Source: Paracoccus marinus
Lineage (GTDB): Bacteria; Pseudomonadota; Alphaproteobacteria; Rhodobacterales; Rhodobacteraceae
Direction of reading: 5' to 3'
Length of the DNA: 64,000 nucleotides
Assembly (NCBI RefSeq): GCF_007018965.1
Contig: NZ_VJYZ01000004.1
Location: 62,001-126,000, forward strand
In this document: positions 51,301 through 59,077 of the stretch, piece by piece
Numbering within the stretch: position 1 is the first letter of the stretch
How the letters are laid out: the number at the start of each line of letters is the position of its first letter
Program-made: the position numbers and the translations under genes
Notes under the pieces: generated by a model
What the model was told of the DNA's origin: nothing
The model's input: the letters and a program-made list of their open reading frames with translations, nothing else
The model's database searches: none

Positions 51301-51848
51301 GCCTCGGCCGGGACCGGCTGGCCGTTGTCCTGCATGTGGCGCTGCAACTCCACATACACCCGGTCGCCGAAGATCGCGTGCAGCGCGGCCGCATGGGCGC
51401 GGGCGTCATCCAGCTTGCCCGCGGCCGCCAGCTGGCCCAAGGGGCCGGTCGCCCCGCCGGTCAGGCAGATCAGCCCGGCGGCATGGCGGGCAAGTTCGTC
51501 CATCGTGACATGCGGCGCGTCCTTGACCGGGGTGACATATAGGCACGTGGAAAGCGCCATCAGGTTCATCCAGCCGCCCTGGTCCTGCGCCAGCAGCACC
51601 ACCGGCCCGCAGGCCGGACCCGCGTCCAGCGTGACCTGGCACCCGACGATGGGCTGCACTCCCTCGTCCATCGCCTTGACCGAAAACTCCAGCGCCGCGA
51701 ACAGGGCGTTGGTGTCGGTCAGCGCGACAGCGGGCATCCCTTCGGCGGCGGCGAGGGACGCGAGCTTCTTGACCGGGATCGCGCCTTCCAGCAGCGAGTG
51801 CTCGGAATGGCAGCGAAGATGGATGAACTGGGGGGAGGTGTCGGGCAT
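48372..51848 (-). CDS. dnaE: DNA polymerase III alpha subunit DnaE
   Basis: The 1158-residue replicative polymerase. It starts with the PHP domain (IHLRCHSEHSLLEGAIP), then the polymerase core with GPGRGSGAGSLVAYAL and the catalytic aspartates in MPDFDIDFCMDRREEVIDYV, then YQEQVMQIAQVMAGYS, and the OB-fold and C-terminal part. QSSLF, in a loop near residue 930, fits an internal clamp-binding motif like E. coli QADMF. ATG 51848 is used. ATG 51860 is in frame. Neither has a strong ribosome binding site. Confidence 0.96.
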   Translation of the reverse strand: MPDTSPQFIHLRCHSEHSLLEGAIPVKKLASLAAAEGMPAVALTDTNALFAALEFSVKAMDEGVQPIVGCQVTLDAGPACGPVVLLAQDQGGWMNLMALSTCLYVTPVKDAPHVTMDELARHAAGLICLTGGATGPLGQLAAAGKLDDARAHAAALHAIFGDRVYVELQRHMQDNGQPVPAEAASEGPMIDIAYDLGLPLVATNDVYFPKPEMFGAHDALICIRERAMVDQPGPRRRLTAQHHFKSARDMAMLFADLPEAVENTVEIARRCAFAVAKHKPILPRFADDEVDELRRQARAGLDARLAVIPHAVSVEEYGARLDFELGIIEQMGFPGYFLIVADFIKWAKTNGIPVGPGRGSGAGSLVAYALTITDLDPLRYSLLFERFLNPERVSMPDFDIDFCMDRREEVIDYVCQKYGREKVGQIITFGALLSKAAVHDVGRVLGMGFSQRDKLSKMIPLEGVKPVSIAKALADEPRLREARDADENTRRMLEFAEKVEGLLRNASTHAAGVVIGDRPLDQLVPLYRDPGSDMPATQFNMKWVEQAGLVKFDFLGLKTLTVIQNAVDLIRAGGRHLHIAADGRQLYDPPAGAVDEINLIPLDDKRTYDLFASARTVAVFQVESSGMMDALRRMRPTCIEDIVALVALYRPGPMENIPTYCEVKNGLRPLESIHPTIDHILAETQGIIVYQEQVMQIAQVMAGYSLGGADLLRRAMGKKIAEEMAKERPKFVDGCVAQGVDAKKAGEVFDLLEKFANYGFNKSHAAAYAVVSYQTAWLKANHPVEFMAAVMNCDIHLTEKLAVYRREVDKMGIEVIAPSVNRSQPMFSVDQGRIVYALGALKNVGVEAMKTLVAARGDRPFCDLTDFARRVPLRQVGKRALEMLARAGAFDELDANRARVLKSLDTLVAWSAAVQDAARSSQSSLFGGGEDLPPPRPALASVWMPAEKLAEERAAIGFYLSGHPLDDYLPALRRKGAMTLAEVQAASLGGPLVAQIAGTVAARAEKKSAKGTRYAFVTLSDPTGLYEVTVFSDLLDAARQHLEPGENVLLTVNVEPSGEQVKMLARMAQPLEEAVADAGSGKLAVEIADAGTAVAVLDRLRVVSTEISASSRGRGPLLMRVREGTAVYDIEVGQNVPVTPKMRQALRAVEGVIDVTEE

Positions 51849-51917
51849 GGACCGGAACATAGTCGCGCCGCGCGTGGGCGCAATCGCCAGTTCGGACGGC
51901 TTGGCGGGAACGGCGGC

Positions 51918-52412
51918 ATGACTGGCGGCCCGACCGGCTTTGCGGCCGCGCTGCTCGCGGCGGCGTTCCTGCTGCAGAACGCGGCCGAGGTCAGGGGCGG
52001 CGGACCGGACCTGCCCGCCCCGGTCGCCGCGCGCCTGCCCGGACTGACGGCCCGGACGAAGGTCGTGGCAGTCGCCCTCGCCTCGGTCGTGGTGTGCGCC
52101 GCGCTGGCTGTGGCCTGGCCCGCTGACACCCGGTGGCGGCAGGCGCTGCTGGCGATGATCGCGGGCGCGCTGGCCGCCAACGCGGTCGTGCAGGCGGTCG
52201 CGTCGGCCGTGCAGCGGCGGGTGCTGCCGGGCACCCTGACCGGGGTGGTCCTGATGCTGCCGGCGGCGCTGTGGCTGCTGGCGCTGCTGCCCGGCGCGCG
52301 GCTGTGGGCCATGGCCGGGATCGTCCTGACCGCGCCACTGCTGGCGGTTGTCTGGGCGATGGCTTGGGGCCTGACGCGCAGGCGGCGGCCGCGACGAGAC
52401 GGCCACCGCTGA
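51918..52412 (+). CDS. Hypothetical membrane protein
   Basis: A 164-residue protein with about five hydrophobic helices (roughly 6-22, 47-68, 74-97, 103-125, 128-152) and a basic tail (RRRRPRRDGHR). The first helix ends in LLQNAAEVRGG, which faintly resembles the H-x-x-E-E motif of HXXEE membrane proteins, but the histidine is missing. No function is assigned. It is divergent from dnaE, with 70 bases between the starts. Confidence 0.6.
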   Translation: MTGGPTGFAAALLAAAFLLQNAAEVRGGGPDLPAPVAARLPGLTARTKVVAVALASVVVCAALAVAWPADTRWRQALLAMIAGALAANAVVQAVASAVQRRVLPGTLTGVVLMLPAALWLLALLPGARLWAMAGIVLTAPLLAVVWAMAWGLTRRRRPRRDGHR

Positions 52413-52452
52413 GCGTTCAGTTCGTCAGTCCAGGTGGCTCAATGCAGGCGGC

Positions 52453-52926
52453 TCAATCCAGGTGACTCTGCACGAACCACAGGTCCTTGTCGGCCTGGCG
52501 CGACGCTTCGGTCAGCACGTCGGCGGTGGACGTGTCGCCCGCCCCGTCGGTCGCGTCGATCGCGTGGCGGACCCGCACGCCGTAGCTGCGAAGGCGGTCC
52601 GCGATCTCGCGCACGTGGTCCGAGACCTTGGTCAGGTCCGTCGGATAGGGCTTCAGCTGCGTCGTGCGCGCGACCTCCTCGACCGTGCCGACCGCCACGC
52701 CGTCCAGCTGCTGGATCCGTTCGGCCATGTTGTCGAGCTGTTCGTCCAGCCGGTCCTTCACCTCGTCCATCAGTTCGTGGACGGCGATGAAGGTCGCGCC
52801 CTTCATGTTCCAGTGCGCCTGCTTCAGCGCCATCGACAGCGACGTGCCGTCCGCCATCGCGGCCTGAAGCTCGGTGATCGAGGTCTTGCGGGCGTTGTCT
52901 TCCAGCCCCTGCAGATTGACGGACAT
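52453..52926 (-). CDS. dps: Dps family ferritin-like protein
   Basis: A 157-residue DNA-protecting mini-ferritin. The ferroxidase site residues between subunits match Dps: H38 and H50 in KQAHWNMKGATFIAVHELMDEV, D54, D65 and E69. The end RQADKDLWFVQSHLD is typical. ATG 52926 has an AGGAGAAGACGC ribosome binding site. It should store iron and detoxify peroxide. No OxyR or Fur site was recognised upstream. Confidence 0.92.
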   Translation of the reverse strand: MSVNLQGLEDNARKTSITELQAAMADGTSLSMALKQAHWNMKGATFIAVHELMDEVKDRLDEQLDNMAERIQQLDGVAVGTVEEVARTTQLKPYPTDLTKVSDHVREIADRLRSYGVRVRHAIDATDGAGDTSTADVLTEASRQADKDLWFVQSHLD

Positions 52927-53043
52927 GCGTCTTCTCCTGTCTGAAATCATTGTCGGAACAACGGGCGGGGACGGTCGGGGTTCCGCCGCGCAACGCGACC
53001 CTGCACGGGGCGCAAGTCGGCGGCCGGTGGCCGCGCAAACGCG

Positions 53044-53068
53044 AACGGCGCCCGCTTGGGGCGCCGTT
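53044..53068 (-). terminator. Hairpin after acpP
   Basis: AACGGCGCCC, a 5-base loop and GGGCGCCGTT form a perfect 10-bp stem about 40 bases beyond the acpP stop. There is only a short T stretch on the minus strand. Confidence 0.55.
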
Positions 53069-53109
53069 CCGACGCGATCCGGGGACCGCGCGAAGTCAGG
53101 TTCGTCCGA

Positions 53110-53346
53110 TCAGGCGGTCGCGCCCGAGATGAACTTCACCGCGTCGCCGAAGGTCTGGATCGTCTCGGCGGCGTCGTCCGGGATCTCGATCCCGAATTCT
53201 TCCTCGAACGCCATGACCAGCTCGACCGTGTCCAGCGAGTCCGCGCCCAGGTCGTCGATGAACGACGCGGATTCGGTCACCTTTTCCTCGTCGACGCCCA
53301 GGTGCTCGACAACGATCTTCTTCACGCGATCAGAGATGTCGCTCAT
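53110..53346 (-). CDS. acpP: Acyl carrier protein AcpP
   Basis: A 78-residue acidic four-helix carrier for fatty acid synthesis. The phosphopantetheine serine is S37 in [19 protein letters not shown]. It is the third gene of fabD-fabG-acpP. The 190-base gap before it holds its own promoter, which suits the high expression of ACP. Confidence 0.97.
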   Translation of the reverse strand: MSDISDRVKKIVVEHLGVDEEKVTESASFIDDLGADSLDTVELVMAFEEEFGIEIPDDAAETIQTFGDAVKFISGATA

Positions 53347-53435
53347 GTTCCATCCTCAGTTGCGGGCATCCGCCCAGTGTTGCCGGCTGTCGCCGACGAC
53401 AGCCGCGGGCGGTTCCCCTGCGGCCTTGGTCCGGG

Positions 53436-53463
53436 GATATAGCAACGGCCGCGCGTTCTGCAA
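53436..53463 (-). promoter_or_regulatory. Predicted promoter of acpP
   Basis: On the minus strand TTGCAG (53458-53463) is followed after 16 bases by TATATC (53436-53441), about 90 bases before the acpP start. This is a reasonable sigma70-type promoter within the fabG-acpP gap. Confidence 0.5.
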
Positions 53464-53536
53464 CTGCTTTCCCGTGCGCTCCGCGCCGTGCCGTCACGGC
53501 GCTCGGGGCGAGGGCGCAGGCGTGCGGGAAGCCGCG

Positions 53537-54274
53537 TCAGATCATCGCCATGCCGCCGTTGACGTGCAGCGTGGCACCGGTGACGTAGCCCGCCTGCGGG
53601 CTTGCCAGATACAGGACGGCGGCCGCGATATCGTCGGGCCCGCCCATCCGCCCGGCGGGAATCTGGGTCAGGATCCGGCCCTTCTGATCGTCGTTCAGCT
53701 TGTCGGTCATCGCCGTCTCGATGAAGCCGGGGGCCACGCAGTTGACGGTGATCCCGCGCGACGCGACCTCGTAGGCGAGGCTCTTCGACATTCCGACCAG
53801 ACCCGCCTTGGCGGCGGCATAGTTCGCCTGCCCCGGGTTGCCGGTGGTGCCGACGACGCTGGTGATCGTCACGATCCGGCCCCAGCGCGCCTTCATCATC
53901 CCGCGCAGCACGCCCCTTGCCAGCCGAAAAGACGAGGTCAGGTTCACGTCGATGACCTGCGCCCATTCCTCGTCCGACATCCGCATGAACAGGTTGTCGC
54001 GGGTGATGCCCGCGTTGTTGACGAGGATGTCCACGGACCCCATCGCCTCGGCCGCCTGCTTCGGCAGCGCCTCGACGGCCGCCGCGTCGCCCAGGTTCGC
54101 GGTCACGACATGCGCGCGCTCGCCCAGGCTCTCGGCCAGTTCGCGCAGCGGCGCCTCGCGCGTGCCCGACAGGGCGACGCTCGCCCCCGCCGCATGCAGC
54201 GCCGCAGCCACGGCGCCCCCGATCCCGCCCGAGGCGCCGGTGATCAGCGCGGTCTTTCCCGTAAGGTCGAACAT
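53537..54274 (-). CDS. fabG: 3-oxoacyl-ACP reductase FabG
   Basis: A 245-residue SDR enzyme reducing 3-oxoacyl-ACP in fatty acid elongation. It has TGASGGIG (12-19), NNAG (86-89) and the catalytic triad S139, Y152 and K156 in NYAAAKAG. It ends in the FabG-typical TGATLHVNGGMAMI. fabD lies 61 bases upstream across a hairpin repeat, and acpP follows. Confidence 0.96.
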   Translation of the reverse strand: MFDLTGKTALITGASGGIGGAVAAALHAAGASVALSGTREAPLRELAESLGERAHVVTANLGDAAAVEALPKQAAEAMGSVDILVNNAGITRDNLFMRMSDEEWAQVIDVNLTSSFRLARGVLRGMMKARWGRIVTITSVVGTTGNPGQANYAAAKAGLVGMSKSLAYEVASRGITVNCVAPGFIETAMTDKLNDDQKGRILTQIPAGRMGGPDDIAAAVLYLASPQAGYVTGATLHVNGGMAMI

Positions 54275-54296
54275 CAGTGCCTCATCTTCTGTCTGG

Positions 54297-54328
54297 AAAT
54301 ATCCCGGGGGTCAGGGGCCGCGCCCCTG
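54297..54328. repeat. Hairpin/GATATTT repeat between fabD and fabG
   Basis: On the minus strand, after the fabD stop: hairpin CAGGGGC/GCCCCTG, then ACCCCCGG and GATATTT (plus coordinates 54328 down to 54297). It is the single module of the family at 28309 and the same orientation relative to transcription. Within the fab operon it might act as an attenuator or an mRNA processing site. Confidence 0.65.
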
Positions 54329-54335
54329 CCTGTCC

Positions 54336-55262
54336 TCAGCCCTTCAGCGCCGCAATGTCCGCGGGCGCGCCGACGTTGCGGGTGGCCGCGTCCGGCGCGA
54401 TGCGCCGGATCATGCCCGACAGGGCCTTGCCCGCGCCGATCTCCCAGAACTCGGTCACGCCCTGCGCGGCCATGAAGCCCACCGATTCGCGCCAGCGCAC
54501 GGCGCCGGTCACCTGCTCGACCAGGAACTGCCGGATCGCGCCGGGCATCGTCACCGGCTCGGCCCGGACGTTGGCGACCAGCGGCACGGCGGGCTCGGCG
54601 ATCTCGACCCCCGCCAGCGCGTCGGCCATCATGGTCGCGGCGGGCTGCATCAGCGCGCAGTGGAACGGCGCCGACACCGGCAGCATGAGCGCGCGCTTGG
54701 CGCCGCGTTCCTTCGCCAGCGCCGCCGCGCGCTCGACCGCCGCCTTGTGCCCGGAGATCACGACCTGCGCCGGATCGTTGTCGTTGGCGGCCTCGCAGAC
54801 CTCGTCAGCGGCCGCCTCGCGGGCGATCTCGTCCACGGCGGCGAAGTCCAGTCCCAGCACCGCGGCCATCGCGCCCACGCCGACCGGCACAGCCTCCTGC
54901 ATCGCGGTCCCGCGGATCTGCAACAGCCGCGCGGTGTCGGGCAGGCTGATCGCGCCGGCCGCGCACAAGGCCGAATATTCGCCAAGGCTGTGGCCCGCCA
55001 CGAAGTCCGCGTCGGCGATGGAAAACCCCTCGGCCTCAAGCGCGCGCAGCGCGGCGATCGAGGTCGCCATCAGCGCCGGCTGGGCGTTGCGGGTCAGCGT
55101 CAGCGTCTCGATGTCGCCTGACCAGATCAGCGCCGACAGCTTTTCGCCCAGCGCCTCGTCCACCTCGTCGAAGACAGCCTTGGCGGCCGGATAGGCCTCG
55201 GCCAGTTCGCGGCCCATGCCGATGGTCTGGGCGCCCTGCCCCGGAAAGACGAATGCGCGCAT
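54336..55262 (-). CDS. fabD: Malonyl-CoA:ACP transacylase FabD
   Basis: A 308-residue enzyme that loads malonate onto ACP. It has FPGQGAQ (6-12), the nucleophile S92 in GHSLGEY and the catalytic histidine in SAPFHCALM near 200, plus QPALMATS. AAGGGGG lies 10 bases upstream of the ATG. It is the first gene of fabD-fabG-acpP, divergent from csoR. Confidence 0.96.
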   Translation of the reverse strand: MRAFVFPGQGAQTIGMGRELAEAYPAAKAVFDEVDEALGEKLSALIWSGDIETLTLTRNAQPALMATSIAALRALEAEGFSIADADFVAGHSLGEYSALCAAGAISLPDTARLLQIRGTAMQEAVPVGVGAMAAVLGLDFAAVDEIAREAAADEVCEAANDNDPAQVVISGHKAAVERAAALAKERGAKRALMLPVSAPFHCALMQPAATMMADALAGVEIAEPAVPLVANVRAEPVTMPGAIRQFLVEQVTGAVRWRESVGFMAAQGVTEFWEIGAGKALSGMIRRIAPDAATRNVGAPADIAALKG

Positions 55263-55335
55263 GATGCTGTTCCCCCTTGGTCCGTTCATCCGATACCGCC
55301 TGACGTGACGGCAGGCAACCGACGCGGGGCCGCCC

Positions 55336-55378
55336 TTGAACCGGCGCCGCCGCGCCGCCATATACCCCCCGTAGGTAT
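55336..55378 (+). promoter_or_regulatory. csoR promoter with CsoR operator
   Basis: TTGAAC (55336-55341) and CATATA (55359-55364) are 17 bases apart. ATACC (55362-55366) and GGTAT (55374-55378) form a palindrome with a C-rich centre, the TACC-x-GGTA form of CsoR operators. The operator covers the end of the -10 box and the expected transcript start, and ends 4 bases before the ATG. Confidence 0.65.
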
Positions 55379-55382
55379 TGGC

Positions 55383-55670
55383 ATGAACCACGACCATTCC
55401 CCGGAACGCCGCGAGGCCAAGGTGAAGCGCCTGAACCGGATCGCGGGGCAGGTGCAGGGCATCTCGCGCATGGTGGCCGAGGATCGCTACTGCATCGACA
55501 TCCTGACGCAGATGCAGGCGGTCAAGTCCGCCCTGGCGCGGGCCGAGGCCGAGATCCTGCGCGACCACGCCGCCCATTGCGTCCGCGACGCGATCACGGG
55601 CGGCGACGCGACCGAGACGCAGGCCAAGGTGGACGAGCTGGTCGCGCTGTTCGACCGCGCCCGCCGCTGA
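55383..55670 (+). CDS. csoR: CsoR-type copper-sensing repressor
   Basis: A 95-residue all-helical metal-sensing repressor of the CsoR/RcnR/FrmR family. The copper(I) pattern is complete: C37 (RYCIDIL), H62 and C66 (DHAAHC), the C-H-C set of CsoR. It would repress its own operon until copper binds. The operator overlaps its promoter. The glutaredoxin-MauE gene begins 17 bases after its stop. Confidence 0.88.
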   Translation: MNHDHSPERREAKVKRLNRIAGQVQGISRMVAEDRYCIDILTQMQAVKSALARAEAEILRDHAAHCVRDAITGGDATETQAKVDELVALFDRARR

Positions 55671-55687
55671 AGAAGAGGAATCTTGAA

Positions 55688-56467
55688 ATGACCACCCTTG
55701 CCGACCCGAGCGCCGCGACGACCGGGGACCGCCGCGCCGTGATCTACCGCATGGTCACGCCCCAGCACATCTGCCCGTCCGGGCTGAAGGCCTTGGACCT
55801 GCTGCGCCGGAACGGGTTTCAGGTCGAGGACCGGCCCCTTCGCACCCGCGAGGAAACCGACGCCTTCAAGGCCCGCCACGGCGTGCCCACCACCCCGCAG
55901 GTGTGGATCGGCGGCGAGCGCATCGGCGGCCACGACGACCTGCGCCGCCATCTCGGCCTCAGGGTCCACGACCCCAGGGCGCTGACCTACGCCCCGGTGA
56001 TCGCGATCTTCGGCATGGCGGCGGCGCTGGCCGTGGCCGTCGCCTGGGGGACGGGCGGGGCGGCCGCGCTGGCCACCGCCCACGCGGTCCAGCTGTTCCT
56101 GGGCTTTGCGACGGCGCTGCTCGCGCTGCAGAAACTGCGCGACATCGAAGGCTTCGTGAACGGCTTTCTGGGCTACGACATGCTCGCGCAGCGCGTCCCC
56201 CGCTACGCCCGCGTCTATCCGTGGGCCGAGGCGCTGGTCGGCCTGCTGATGATCTCGGGCGCGGCGGTCTGGCTGATGGCGCCGCTGGCGCTGGTGATCG
56301 GCGGGATCGGCGCGGTGTCGGTGTTCAAGGCGGTCTATCTGGACAGGCGCGAACTGAAATGCGCCTGCGTCGGCGGGCAGTCGAACGTGCCGCTGGGGTT
56401 CGTGTCGCTGACGGAAAACCTCGTCATGATCGGGATGGCGGTGTGGATGGTCGCGCGGATGATGTGA
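55688..56467 (+). CDS. Glutaredoxin-MauE fusion membrane protein
   Basis: A 259-residue two-part protein. Residues about 15-95 are a glutaredoxin-like domain with CPSG where dithiol forms have CPYC, so it is monothiol, and the cis-proline is in VPTTPQVWIGG. Residues about 100-258 are a MauE/DoxX-type membrane domain of four helices with KCACVGGQSNVPLGFVSLTEN. MauE-type proteins help form disulfides in target proteins. The csoR link suggests thiol or copper handling at the membrane. AGAAGAGGAATC precedes the ATG. Confidence 0.85.
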   Translation: MTTLADPSAATTGDRRAVIYRMVTPQHICPSGLKALDLLRRNGFQVEDRPLRTREETDAFKARHGVPTTPQVWIGGERIGGHDDLRRHLGLRVHDPRALTYAPVIAIFGMAAALAVAVAWGTGGAAALATAHAVQLFLGFATALLALQKLRDIEGFVNGFLGYDMLAQRVPRYARVYPWAEALVGLLMISGAAVWLMAPLALVIGGIGAVSVFKAVYLDRRELKCACVGGQSNVPLGFVSLTENLVMIGMAVWMVARMM

Positions 56468-56490
56468 CGCGACCCCTTCCGCAAACGAAA

Positions 56491-56520
56491 AGGCGCACCG
56501 CCCGTCGGCGGTGCGCCTTT
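56491..56520. terminator. Bidirectional terminator between the glutaredoxin-MauE gene and ndk
   Basis: AGGCGCACCGCC, loop CGTC and GGCGGTGCGCCT form a perfect 12-bp stem, with AAA on the left and TTT on the right, suiting both convergent genes. Confidence 0.85.
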
Positions 56521-56544
56521 GTTCATTCCAGCGGGCGAACCCGG

Positions 56545-56967
56545 TCAGCCGACCAGTTCGAGCCCCGAGAAGAAGAACGCGATCTCTTCCTTGGCCGTCT
56601 CGGCGGCGTCCGAGCCGTGGACCGAGTTCTCGCCCACGGACACCGCGAACTCCTTGCGGATGGTGCCCTCGTCGGCGTTGGCCGGGTTGGTCGCGCCCAT
56701 CACTTCGCGGTTCTTGGCGATCGCGCCTTCGCCTTCCAGCACCTGCACGACGACCGGGGCCGACACCATCGACTCGACCAGTTCGCCATAGAACGGACGG
56801 TCCTTGTGGACCTCGTAGAACTTGCCGGCCTGCGCGGGCGACAGCTGGATGCGCTTTTGCGCGACGATGCGCAGGCCCGCATCCTCGAACTTCTGGTTGA
56901 TCTTGCCGGTCAGGTTGCGGCGGGTCGCGTCGGGCTTGATGATCGACAGCGTGCGTTCGACGGCCAT
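56545..56967 (-). CDS. ndk: Nucleoside diphosphate kinase
   Basis: A 140-residue enzyme that balances nucleoside triphosphates by ping-pong phosphate transfer. The phospho-histidine is H117 in [22 protein letters not shown] (6-18) and [14 protein letters not shown] are standard. It is convergent with the glutaredoxin-MauE gene. Confidence 0.96.
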   Translation of the reverse strand: MAVERTLSIIKPDATRRNLTGKINQKFEDAGLRIVAQKRIQLSPAQAGKFYEVHKDRPFYGELVESMVSAPVVVQVLEGEGAIAKNREVMGATNPANADEGTIRKEFAVSVGENSVHGSDAAETAKEEIAFFFSGLELVG

Positions 56968-57087
56968 GATGATGTCCTTGGTGTTGTCAGGTGCGGATTG
57001 CGATTGGCCGGGCCGGTATCACGCGACCGGGGCGATGGAAACCCCGGCCCGACCGGGGACGCGGCCCGCAAACCGGTCGTCGCCCGT

Positions 57088-57103
57088 CTGTCGCCCGTCT
57101 GTC
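57088..57103 (+). promoter_or_regulatory. PHO-box-like direct repeat upstream of the GDPD gene
   Basis: CTGTC at 57088 and CTGTC at 57099 are exactly 11 bases apart, the period of PhoB half-sites, inside a longer repeat CGTCTGTC-N3-CGTCTGTC. It lies about 75 bases before the GDPD start. GC-rich middle bases make it a weak match, but the target gene is the kind PhoB controls. Confidence 0.4.
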
Positions 57104-57177
57104 ACGGGACCGTGATCGCGCCGTTGCACGACCGCCATACCCTGCGCGCGTCCCTGCAACCTGTCACCGGAGCTTCC

Positions 57178-58482
57178 ATGTCCCTCGCCCTTCTGCGCGG
57201 TGCCGCGCTGATCGCCCTGCTGCCCGGCCTCGCCGCCGCGCAGGCGACCGCCCCGGCCGCCGATACCGCCGCCGCCGCCGGCACCGCCGAGAATACCGCC
57301 GCCTACGACTTCGCCGGCGCGACCCGGCCCGCGCCGACCTACGGTCCGCGCCCGTTCTACCTGATCGACCAGCTGCCCGCCGGCGCGCTCAAGGACAAGC
57401 TGATGTCCTGCAAGGACCAGACCCCCAAGGTCACCGCGTTCTCGATCGGCCACCGCGGCGCGCCCCTGATGTTCCCCGAACACACGGTCGAATCGAACCT
57501 CGCCGCCGCCGCGATGGGTGCGGGCGTGCTGGAATGCGACGTCAGCTTCACCGCCGACAAGCAGCTCGTCTGCCGCCACGCGCAGAACGACCTGCACACC
57601 ACCACCAACATCCTGTCCACGCCGCTGGCCGCGAAATGCACCACCCCCTTCGCGCCCGCCGCGAGCGGCGAAAAGGCGGCGGCCGAGTGCCGCACCTCGG
57701 ACCTGACGCTGGCCGAGTTCCGCACGCTCAAGCCCAAGATGGACAGCTCTGACCCGACCGCGACCACGGTCGAGGACTACATGAAGGGCAATGCCGCCTT
57801 CCGCACCGATCTTTACACCAACGGCGCGCATCTGATGACGCACGCCGAATCGATCCAACTGTTCAAGGCGCTGGACGCGAAGTTCACGCCCGAGCTGAAG
57901 GAAGCGATCGTGGACATGCCGTTCGACGGCTACACGACCGAAATGTACGCTCAGGCGATCGTGGACGAATACAAGGCTGCGGGCATCCCCGCCTCTGACG
58001 TGCATCTGCAGACGTTCGAGATCGAGCACATGGACCACTGGCTCAAGGCCGAGCCCGAGTTTGCCGCGACCGCCGTCTACCTGATCGACACCGACCGCGT
58101 CGAAGGCTTCGACGTGCAGAAGCCGGAAACCTGGGGCGAATACGCGCCGCAGCCGCTGGCCGACAAGGGCATCAAGACCGTCGCCCCGCCGCTGTTCGCG
58201 CTGGTGACGCCGGGCACCGGCCGCGACATGGTTCCGTCGGCCTTTGCCGACGCGATCAAGGCCGCGGGCATGGACACGATCACCTGGTCGCTTGAACGTT
58301 CGGGCCCGATCACGGCCGAGAACAAGGGCGGCTGGTACTACGGCTCGGTCGGCGACGTCGCCACCGACGACGGCGCGGTCTACGAGATCGTGGACACGCT
58401 GGCGCAGGAAGTGGGCGTGAAGGGCATCTTCTCGGACTGGCCCGCGACCGTCACCTACTATGCCAACTGCATGAACATGTGA
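57178..58482 (+). CDS. Secreted glycerophosphodiester phosphodiesterase
   Basis: A 434-residue exported GDPD enzyme that hydrolyses glycerophosphodiesters to glycerol-3-phosphate. The signal peptide ends at LAAAQA. The catalytic start is FSIGHRGAPLMFPEHT (about 87-102), then LECDVSFTADKQLVCRH, with the second acidic/histidine set (ECD, H). GGAGCTT precedes the ATG. It is larger than cytoplasmic UgpQ and resembles periplasmic GlpQ-like enzymes. It is intact, in contrast to the broken relative at 14736. Confidence 0.92.
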   Translation: MSLALLRGAALIALLPGLAAAQATAPAADTAAAAGTAENTAAYDFAGATRPAPTYGPRPFYLIDQLPAGALKDKLMSCKDQTPKVTAFSIGHRGAPLMFPEHTVESNLAAAAMGAGVLECDVSFTADKQLVCRHAQNDLHTTTNILSTPLAAKCTTPFAPAASGEKAAAECRTSDLTLAEFRTLKPKMDSSDPTATTVEDYMKGNAAFRTDLYTNGAHLMTHAESIQLFKALDAKFTPELKEAIVDMPFDGYTTEMYAQAIVDEYKAAGIPASDVHLQTFEIEHMDHWLKAEPEFAATAVYLIDTDRVEGFDVQKPETWGEYAPQPLADKGIKTVAPPLFALVTPGTGRDMVPSAFADAIKAAGMDTITWSLERSGPITAENKGGWYYGSVGDVATDDGAVYEIVDTLAQEVGVKGIFSDWPATVTYYANCMNM

Positions 58483-58521
58483 CCCCGGCCCGGGCGGCAG
58501 CGCCCGCCGGCGGAACGACGT

Positions 58522-58550
58522 GGGGCGGCCCGTGCGGCCGCCCCTTCTTC
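58522..58550 (+). terminator. Terminator of the GDPD gene
   Basis: GGGGCGGCC, loop CGTGC and GGCCGCCCC (58522-58544) form a perfect 9-bp stem followed by TTCTTC. Confidence 0.7.
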
Positions 58551-58586
58551 GCCCGGGCGCCTGCCGGCCGACGCTCCGAAACGCAA

Positions 58587-58611
58587 AAGGGCGGCCGCTT
58601 GGGCCGCCCTT
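58587..58611 (-). terminator. Terminator of cspA
   Basis: AAGGGCGGCC, a 5-base loop and GGCCGCCCTT (58587-58611) form a perfect stem. On the minus strand it ends in TTTT, as expected for the cspA transcript. Confidence 0.75.
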
Positions 58612-58633
58612 CGTCATCGGATCGACTGAAGGC

Positions 58634-58840
58634 TCAGACGAACTTGATGTTCGACGCCGATTCGCGGCCGTCGCGGCCGGTTTCCAGGTCGAAGCTGACT
58701 TTCTGACCGTCAGCCGGGGCCTGCAGGCCGGCGCGTTCCAGCGCCGAGATGTGCAGGAACACGTCGCGGTTGCCGTTTTCCGGCTGGATGAAGCCGAAGC
58801 CTTTGGTCGAGTTGAACCATTTCACGGTGCCGTTGGCCAT
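58634..58840 (-). CDS. cspA: Cold-shock-type nucleic-acid-binding protein
   Basis: A 68-residue single cold-shock domain. RNP1 is KGFGFI (13-18) and RNP2 DVFLH (26-30). MANGTVKWFNSTKGFGFIQP is a canonical start. ATG 58840 has AAGGAGAAATCACG upstream. The 237 bases upstream to the divergent ABC-F gene probably include a long 5' leader with a short polyT/A-rich stretch, but no named element is recognised. Confidence 0.95.
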   Translation of the reverse strand: MANGTVKWFNSTKGFGFIQPENGNRDVFLHISALERAGLQAPADGQKVSFDLETGRDGRESASNIKFV

Positions 58841-59077
58841 CGTGATTTCTCCTTCAAACGTCATCCGCGGAAGTGCGATGACCCGGCGCAGTCAGTCATA
58901 GCAGCATACTGAAGCCGATGACGGAGACAGAGCAGATAGAAAAACGTTGCCGACGCAATGTAGTGCGCCCGACCTTTCCGATCAAGTCTTTTGTCGGACA
59001 CCGTTTCCGCGCGGCGCGCGATCTTTCCACGCGGCCCGCGATTGACCCGCCAGCCCGGTTGAGGCAAGCCCCCCGCC

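Noticed and set aside
48294..51542. A 1082-codon plus-strand frame opposite dnaE
   Set aside because: It is a shadow of dnaE with composition typical of antisense frames and no plausible start site.
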